In this document: piece by piece, positions 59,880-64,000 of the stretch | Numbering within the stretch: position 1 is the stretch's first letter | How the letters are laid out: every line of letters starts with the position of its first letter | DNA from: Streptomyces sp. I05A-00742 | Lineage (GTDB): Bacteria; Actinomycetota; Actinomycetes; Streptomycetales; Streptomycetaceae | Assembly: GCF_013055795.1 (NCBI RefSeq) | Contig: NZ_JABETO010000033.1 | Span: 1-64,000 of the forward strand | DNA length: 64,000 nucleotides | Direction of reading: 5' to 3' | The notes under the pieces: generated by a model | The model's database searches: none | Told to the model about the DNA's origin: nothing | The model's input: only the letters and a program-made list of their open reading frames with translations | Translations under genes and position numbers: made by a program

Positions 59880-59917
59880 ACGCCCCCCGCCGGACCGGGC
59901 GCGGGCCGTGCCCGGGG

Positions 59918-61246
59918 TCAGACCGAGCCGCCGGCCAGCCGCTGCTCGTAGGTCACCGGGGGGAAGTCCCAGCTGTGGTCGAGCACCTTCACACCGAGGA
60001 CCGACAGCTTGGCGAAGAACGATCCGGTGAGCTCGCCGCCGCCGTAGAGCGCCCACGCGTCGTGCGCGTCGTTGACCTCGGCCGACTTGCCGTCCTTCGG
60101 CGGCTCGGCTCCGCCGGAGCCGCTCGCCGTGGCCTTCAGGTAGGGCATGACGTCGGCCGTGACGCCGATCGAGCCGTAGAGGCCCAGCTCGGCGTGGGTG
60201 CCGACGCCGGCCTTCGCGGTGGCGGCGCCCGTGACGCGGGCCGCGGTTCCGGTGGTCACCGGCTCGGGGCCGGAGAGGGCGCTCCAGCCGTGGTCGGCGT
60301 CGTACCGGGCGCCGGCCTCCAGCCGCCCCTCGGTCCTCTGCTCGGCGTCGACCGTGATCTTCCCGTCGGCGGAGATGTCGTAGAAGTAGTTGATCTTCGC
60401 GTTGAGCACGATCGGCACCGGGCCGACCCACACGGTCTTGTTCACGTCGACCTCGGCCGCCGGTATGTGCAGCGGCTTGTGGCCCGTGTCGTACGAGGCG
60501 GTGCCCTCGGCGTGCGCCTTGAAGCCGTACGTGTAGTCCCCCTCCAGCCCGATCGCGGCCTTGGAGGGCGCGATGGAGTACCAGTGGGCGCGCTCGTAGG
60601 AGAAGAGCAGCTCCGGCCGGATCTCCAGCGAGCCGGACAGGGCCGAGGAGTGGCCCTCGGTCGGCTTGACGCCCGGGGGCATCGGGACGTCCACGTCCAG
60701 CCGGATGCCGCCGCCGTTCGCCTGGCCGCCGGTCACCTTGCCGCCGGCCGAGGAGGGCTTGGTCCTGAGGTCGGCCGCGGTCAGGGGGGTCCGGAGGTCC
60801 ACCGTGCCGTCGCCGAGCGCGTCGGTGAGGTCGGCGGGCCGGGTGTCCACCGCGACCCGGCCGCCCGTCTGCGGATGCACGGCGGTGACCTTCACCAGCG
60901 CCCCCTGGGGGGTCTGCGTGGTCGCCGGGCTCGCGATGACGTCACCGGCCCGCAGCTGGTCCGGGGCGCCCTGGCCGCCGTTGGACGCGCCGCCGGTCAG
61001 CACGGCGTGGCCGCCGGCCGCGTCGTAGTCCGTCAGCCGTGCGTCGCCCACCGGCACCGGGCCGACCTTGCCGTCGCCGGCCGCTCTGACGACGGACACG
61101 GCGTCCTTGTCGGCCGGGCCGTCGCCCACCCGCAGGGCGGGCGGGGTCCGGTCGCCGGAGTCGGCGGCCGCGGGGAGGGCCGACAGCGGGGCCGCCACGC
61201 CGGCGAGCAGCAGGGGAACGAGAAGAAAACGGGTCGTGTGCTTCAT
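59918..61246 (-). CDS. Secreted protein of unknown function
   Basis: A 442-residue protein from the ATG at 61246 (GGAAGG 8 bp upstream; an ATG two codons earlier is too close). A signal peptide ends near LPAAA-D (about 27). The mature protein is beta-rich: DQLRAGDVIASPATTQTPQG, ALVKVTAVHPQTGGRVAVDT, then from about residue 190 LDVDVPMPPGVKPTEGHSSA, SLEIRPELLFSYERAHWYSI, NKTVWVGPVPIVLNAKINYF and YLKATASGSG. There are no cysteines in the mature part and no known catalytic motif. It may be an extracellular binding or scaffold protein. Monocistronic, facing the LysR gene. Confidence 0.65.
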   Translation of the reverse strand: MKHTTRFLLVPLLLAGVAAPLSALPAAADSGDRTPPALRVGDGPADKDAVSVVRAAGDGKVGPVPVGDARLTDYDAAGGHAVLTGGASNGGQGAPDQLRAGDVIASPATTQTPQGALVKVTAVHPQTGGRVAVDTRPADLTDALGDGTVDLRTPLTAADLRTKPSSAGGKVTGGQANGGGIRLDVDVPMPPGVKPTEGHSSALSGSLEIRPELLFSYERAHWYSIAPSKAAIGLEGDYTYGFKAHAEGTASYDTGHKPLHIPAAEVDVNKTVWVGPVPIVLNAKINYFYDISADGKITVDAEQRTEGRLEAGARYDADHGWSALSGPEPVTTGTAARVTGAATAKAGVGTHAELGLYGSIGVTADVMPYLKATASGSGGAEPPKDGKSAEVNDAHDAWALYGGGELTGSFFAKLSVLGVKVLDHSWDFPPVTYEQRLAGGSV

Positions 61247-61383
61247 GGGCATCCTTCCGGAACGGTCGTGTCCGAGCCCGCCCCGGCCGGCCCGTCGTCG
61301 GGCCCCTCGGCACCCGAGAACTCAAACCCGCCACCGGACCCGGGATCAAGAAGATTCCGTCCATGAGGAGATAGGCACGGGCT

Positions 61384-62343
61384 ATGGAACGCTCCGCCGA
61401 GCCGGTCCCCAGCGCCGGCAACCTGTCGCTGCGCCAGCTGGAATACCTCGTCACCGCGGTGCGGGAAGGACGGCTGACCCGGGCCGCCGAGCGGCTGCAC
61501 GTGACGGAACCCACGGTCTCGCAGCAGCTGCGCACCCTGGAACGGGCCGTCGGAACGCCCCTGTTGGAGCGCCGGCCGGAGGGCGTCCGCCCCACGGAGG
61601 CCGGTGCCGCCTTCCTGCCGTACGCGAGGACGGCGCTGTGCTGCGCCGACGAGGCGACCGCCGCGGCCCGTGCCGCCGCCCTCGGCCGGCGGCGCCCGCT
61701 GCGCGTCGGCACGGTGCGCCCGGCGCTGCCCGGTGCCCTGCTGCCCGGACTGCGCCGGTGGGCGCTGGACCACCCCCGCTCGCCGGTCTCCGTCCTGCCG
61801 TACGGCAGCCGGGAACGGCTCCAGGACTCCGTGGCGGCCGGGACGGCGGACGTCGGCGTCGGGCCGCGGCCCCTGGACTGGGACGGCCGGGTGCTGACGC
61901 TGGGCGTCGAGGAGCTGGTCGTCGTCTGCGCCGATGACGACGAACTGTGCGGCCGGGACGTCCACTTGGAGGATCTGGCCGGCCGGCGCTGGATCGCCCA
62001 TCAGGGCCTCGGCCCCGGCGAGGCGTTCACCGAGGCGTTCCGCGCGGCCGGGTTCCGGCCGGCCGTCGCGGCGGAGGTTCCGCAGGCGGAGGCGGCCGTG
62101 GCGCTGGCCAGGGACGGCGTCGGCCTCACCCTCGTCGCCGAGGACGCCCTGCCGCCCGCGGACCGGAGGACGGCCGCGCGGCCGGTCCCCCGGCTGGTCC
62201 GGGAGCTCACGGTGTACACGGCGGCACGGCCCCGGGAGGAGGCACTGGCCTGCGCGGCGACGCTGGCCCGGGAGGCGCGGGCGGAGGGTCCGCGGACCGT
62301 GCCCTCCTCGCGGTCGGTGCTCCTGGCCCCCGTGATGGACTGA
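61384..62343 (+). CDS. LysR-family transcriptional regulator
   Basis: A 319-residue protein. The DNA-binding part is LSLRQLEYLVTAVREGRLTR, AAERLHVTEPTVSQQLRTLE and RAVGTPLLERRPEGVRPTEA. The effector domain is of normal length (PLRVGTVRPALPGALLPGLR; GVGLTLVAEDALPP). Four bases separate it from the following alpha/beta-hydrolase gene, so they are cotranscribed, unlike the usual divergent LysR arrangement. It is divergent from the secreted-protein gene, which could also be a target. Confidence 0.87.
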   Translation: MERSAEPVPSAGNLSLRQLEYLVTAVREGRLTRAAERLHVTEPTVSQQLRTLERAVGTPLLERRPEGVRPTEAGAAFLPYARTALCCADEATAAARAAALGRRRPLRVGTVRPALPGALLPGLRRWALDHPRSPVSVLPYGSRERLQDSVAAGTADVGVGPRPLDWDGRVLTLGVEELVVVCADDDELCGRDVHLEDLAGRRWIAHQGLGPGEAFTEAFRAAGFRPAVAAEVPQAEAAVALARDGVGLTLVAEDALPPADRRTAARPVPRLVRELTVYTAARPREEALACAATLAREARAEGPRTVPSSRSVLLAPVMD

Positions 62344-62347
62344 CCCC

Positions 62348-63136
62348 ATGCCGTACGCCACCGCGATCGACGGGACCCGCGTCGCCCACCAGGTCCGGGG
62401 CGCGGGCACCCCCTTGGTCCTGCTCGCCGGGCAGGCGAACACCCACCGCTGGTGGGACGCCGTCCGCGACGACTTCCACGCCGCCCGCCGCACCGTCACC
62501 CTGGACTACCGGGGCACCGGGGACAGCGACAAGCCCGACCGTCCGTACGGCACCGAGGAGTTCGCCGACGACGTCGTCGCCGTCCTCGACCACCTGGGGA
62601 TCGAGCGGGCGGACATCTACGGGACCTCGATGGGCGGCCGCGTCGCGCAGTGGGTGGCGGTCCGGCACCCGGACCGCGTCCGCCGGCTGGTGCTCGGCTG
62701 CACGTCGCCCGGCGGCCCGCACGGCGTCGAGCGCGACGCGGCGGTCGGCGCGGCCCTGGCTCGTCCCGACCGGGCCGCGGTCGAGCGGACGTTGCTCGAC
62801 CTGATGTACACGCCCGGCTGGCTCGCCGCGCACCCCGGACCCCACGCCGTGCTCGGCGACCCGGCCATGCCGGCCCACGCGCGGCGACGGCACCGCGTCG
62901 CCAGTTCCCGGCACGACGCCTGGGACGCCCTGCCGCGGATCGCCGCTCCCACCCTCGTCGTCCACGGCACCGAGGACCGCTTCAACCCCACCGCCAACGC
63001 GCCCCTGCTCGCCGGACGGATACCGGGCGCCCGGCTGCATCTGATCCCCGGGGCCCGGCACGCCTACTTCGAGGAATTCCGCGCCGTGGCGAGCCCGTTG
63101 GTGCTGGACTTCCTCGCCGGGCGGTCCGGAGACTGA
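62348..63136 (+). CDS. Alpha/beta-hydrolase fold protein
   Basis: A 262-residue protein. PLVLLAGQANTHRWWDAVRD contains the oxyanion region (AGQ in place of HG), GTSMGGRVAQW is the nucleophile elbow with S94, VVHGTEDRFNPT holds the acid and GARHAYFEEF the histidine. It resembles 3-oxoadipate enol-lactonase-like and haloalkane-hydrolase-like enzymes. The substrate is unknown. It is controlled and cotranscribed with the LysR protein just upstream. Confidence 0.82.
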   Translation: MPYATAIDGTRVAHQVRGAGTPLVLLAGQANTHRWWDAVRDDFHAARRTVTLDYRGTGDSDKPDRPYGTEEFADDVVAVLDHLGIERADIYGTSMGGRVAQWVAVRHPDRVRRLVLGCTSPGGPHGVERDAAVGAALARPDRAAVERTLLDLMYTPGWLAAHPGPHAVLGDPAMPAHARRRHRVASSRHDAWDALPRIAAPTLVVHGTEDRFNPTANAPLLAGRIPGARLHLIPGARHAYFEEFRAVASPLVLDFLAGRSGD

Positions 63137-63232
63137 ACGCTTCGCGGCGGCCCGTCGCCCGGTCACGGCCCGGGGCGGTCGTCCTCCGTCGGCGTGGACG
63201 GCGACCGGACCGGTCCGGCCCTCCTCCGAGTC

Positions 63233-63524
63233 GGCCGGGCCGCCCCGCCGACAGCCCATTCCGGCCGGTCGCCGCTCAGGCACCACCCCTCCGCGCGGCC
63301 GACGCGGCCCCGCCACCTCCGTCATGACGGGCAGGCGCCCCCGGCGTCGCCGGGCCGGCCCCGCCGCACCCGAGCGGCGGCCGGGACACCCCACCGACAG
63401 CCCACTCCATCCGGTCGCCGCTCAGGCACCACCCCTCCGCACGGCCGACGCAGCCCCACCGCCCCCGTCGCGACCGGCAGGCGACCCCGCTTCACCGGGC
63501 CGGTCCCGCCGCACCCGCGCGGCG
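63233..63524. repeat. 146-bp tandem duplication
   Basis: 63233-63378 and 63379-63524 are direct copies with about 80-85 percent identity by eye. Both contain GCCGCTCAGGCACCACCCCT and CCGCCGCACCCG. The downstream copy includes the stop codon and last codons of the minus-strand hypothetical gene, so the gene's 3' end exists twice. The interval 63137-63421 has no other feature. Confidence 0.7.
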
Positions 63525-64000
63525 TCCTCCACCGCCCCTGTCAGCCACGCCTCCGTGTCCGCGACGAGAAGCGCATGGGCGGGCGGCATCGGCGTGCGCG
63601 GCGTGCCGGTGTCGGCGGGGCGGGGTGCGAGGGCGGTGGCGGGTCGCCCTTCCTCGGTGCGGAGGGCGGCGGCCGAGCGGAGGTACTCGGCGGCGGCCCG
63701 GTCGGCGAGGGCGGTCAGCCGGGCCGCCGCCTCGGGCGGGAGCGGGGCGCGGCTGCCGGAGCGGTGGCGGCCGAGGATGATCTCGCCGCCGGAGAGTGCC
63801 TGGTAGGCCGCGGCCTTGGCGCGTCCCCAGGCGGGATCCGGGGTCCGGTGGGGATGGTCCTCCGTCCGGTACTGGGCGTAGGTGGCCTCGGTGAGCAGCA
63901 CCGCGCGGCGGGCCGGGCGCAGGGACACCGTGCCGTCGCCGCCCGTGCACAGCAGGGCGGTCACGGCGCGGCACAGCGCCGCCGACTCGGTCAGCAGGTC
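63422..64000 (-). CDS. Hypothetical protein, partial (5' end beyond right edge)
   Basis: The frame is open to the window edge: upstream of the GTG at 63964 it continues as DLLTESAALCRAV, so the true start is outside. About 192 residues are visible, mostly helical: RRAVLLTEATYAQYRTEDHP, AAAYQALSGGEIILGRHRSG, PPEAAARLTALADRAAAEYL, HALLVADTEAWLTGAVEDAA. No family recognised. The C-terminal 35 residues are Arg/Gly-rich and are encoded by the duplicated segment, which suggests that they were added by read-through of repeat DNA. Confidence 0.6.
   Translation of the reverse strand, partial: DLLTESAALCRAVTALLCTGGDGTVSLRPARRAVLLTEATYAQYRTEDHPHRTPDPAWGRAKAAAYQALSGGEIILGRHRSGSRAPLPPEAAARLTALADRAAAEYLRSAAALRTEEGRPATALAPRPADTGTPRTPMPPAHALLVADTEAWLTGAVEDAARVRRDRPGEAGSPAGRDGGGGAASAVRRGGA

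Noticed and set aside
1..64000. tRNA, rRNA or CRISPR array
   Set aside because: No cloverleaf-like anticodon arms, rRNA motifs or regularly spaced direct repeats seen; the 17-residue and 20-bp repeats are of other kinds.

Overview
The window looks like chromosomal DNA of a Streptomyces or a close actinobacterial relative. G+C is very high almost throughout, genes overlap by ATGA/GTGA, GTG and TTG starts are frequent, and the protein families (CGNR regulators, golvesin-domain secreted protein, SpoIIE-type PP2C, LCP, DUF4142, DUF2690, DUF1772) are typical of that genus. A Streptomyces-like intergenic repeat lies near 49.7 kb. I see no tRNA, rRNA or CRISPR array.

Region 1 (1-16.3 kb) is the baseplate half of an extracellular contractile injection system (eCIS, phage-tail-like particle). 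Ten same-strand genes run almost without gaps: a large protein with an HNH-like motif that is cut by the left edge, a CIS tube/gp53-like protein, a LysM/gpX-like protein, a gp27-like hub, a separate gp5/VgrG-like spike, a PAAR-like tip, a gp25-like wedge protein, two Baseplate_J-type proteins, a gpI-like tail protein and a DUF6519-type protein. Sheath, inner tube, ATPase and terminator are not in view and presumably lie to the left. No capsid, portal, terminase or lysis genes are present, so this is not a prophage.

Region 2 (16.3-20.4 kb) has a CGNR zinc-finger regulator divergent from a carboxymuconolactone decarboxylase/phosphotriesterase-like pair, with two 19-bp palindromes between them, then a NarL-type two-component system. 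Region 3 (20.4-28.6 kb) is a scarred accessory island. It holds a tyrosine recombinase directly behind a MerR/SoxR-type promoter dyad, a broken second recombinase-like ORF, a truncated unknown gene, a frameshifted Ku remnant, 20-bp tandem repeats with a related long dyad, a second CGNR regulator facing an EamA exporter, and transposase fragments. Region 4 (28.6-42.8 kb) is mostly envelope, secretion and redox genes: LysR/quinone oxidoreductase, FMN reductase, two small secreted proteins, LCP, MFS, a small secreted protein behind an AT-richer 0.7-kb gap, and a 1,453-residue secreted protein with a lytic-transglycosylase-like and a golvesin-like domain.

Region 5 (42.8-64 kb) carries small membrane and secreted proteins, regulators and transporters: IclR, a decapitated AraC next to an intact and a broken DUF1772 gene, SpoIIE phosphatase, MFS+MarR, PadR+flavin monooxygenase, an SDR gene, a flavoprotein+2-oxoglutarate oxygenase pair, an aldo/keto reductase remnant, and an operon of orphan response regulator, MFS exporter and a protein built of 17-residue repeats. 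After these come a universal stress protein, a secreted protein of unknown function, LysR+hydrolase, and a hypothetical gene whose 3' end lies in a 146-bp tandem duplication. Several regulators have clear palindromes at their own promoters (CGNR, MarR, PadR).
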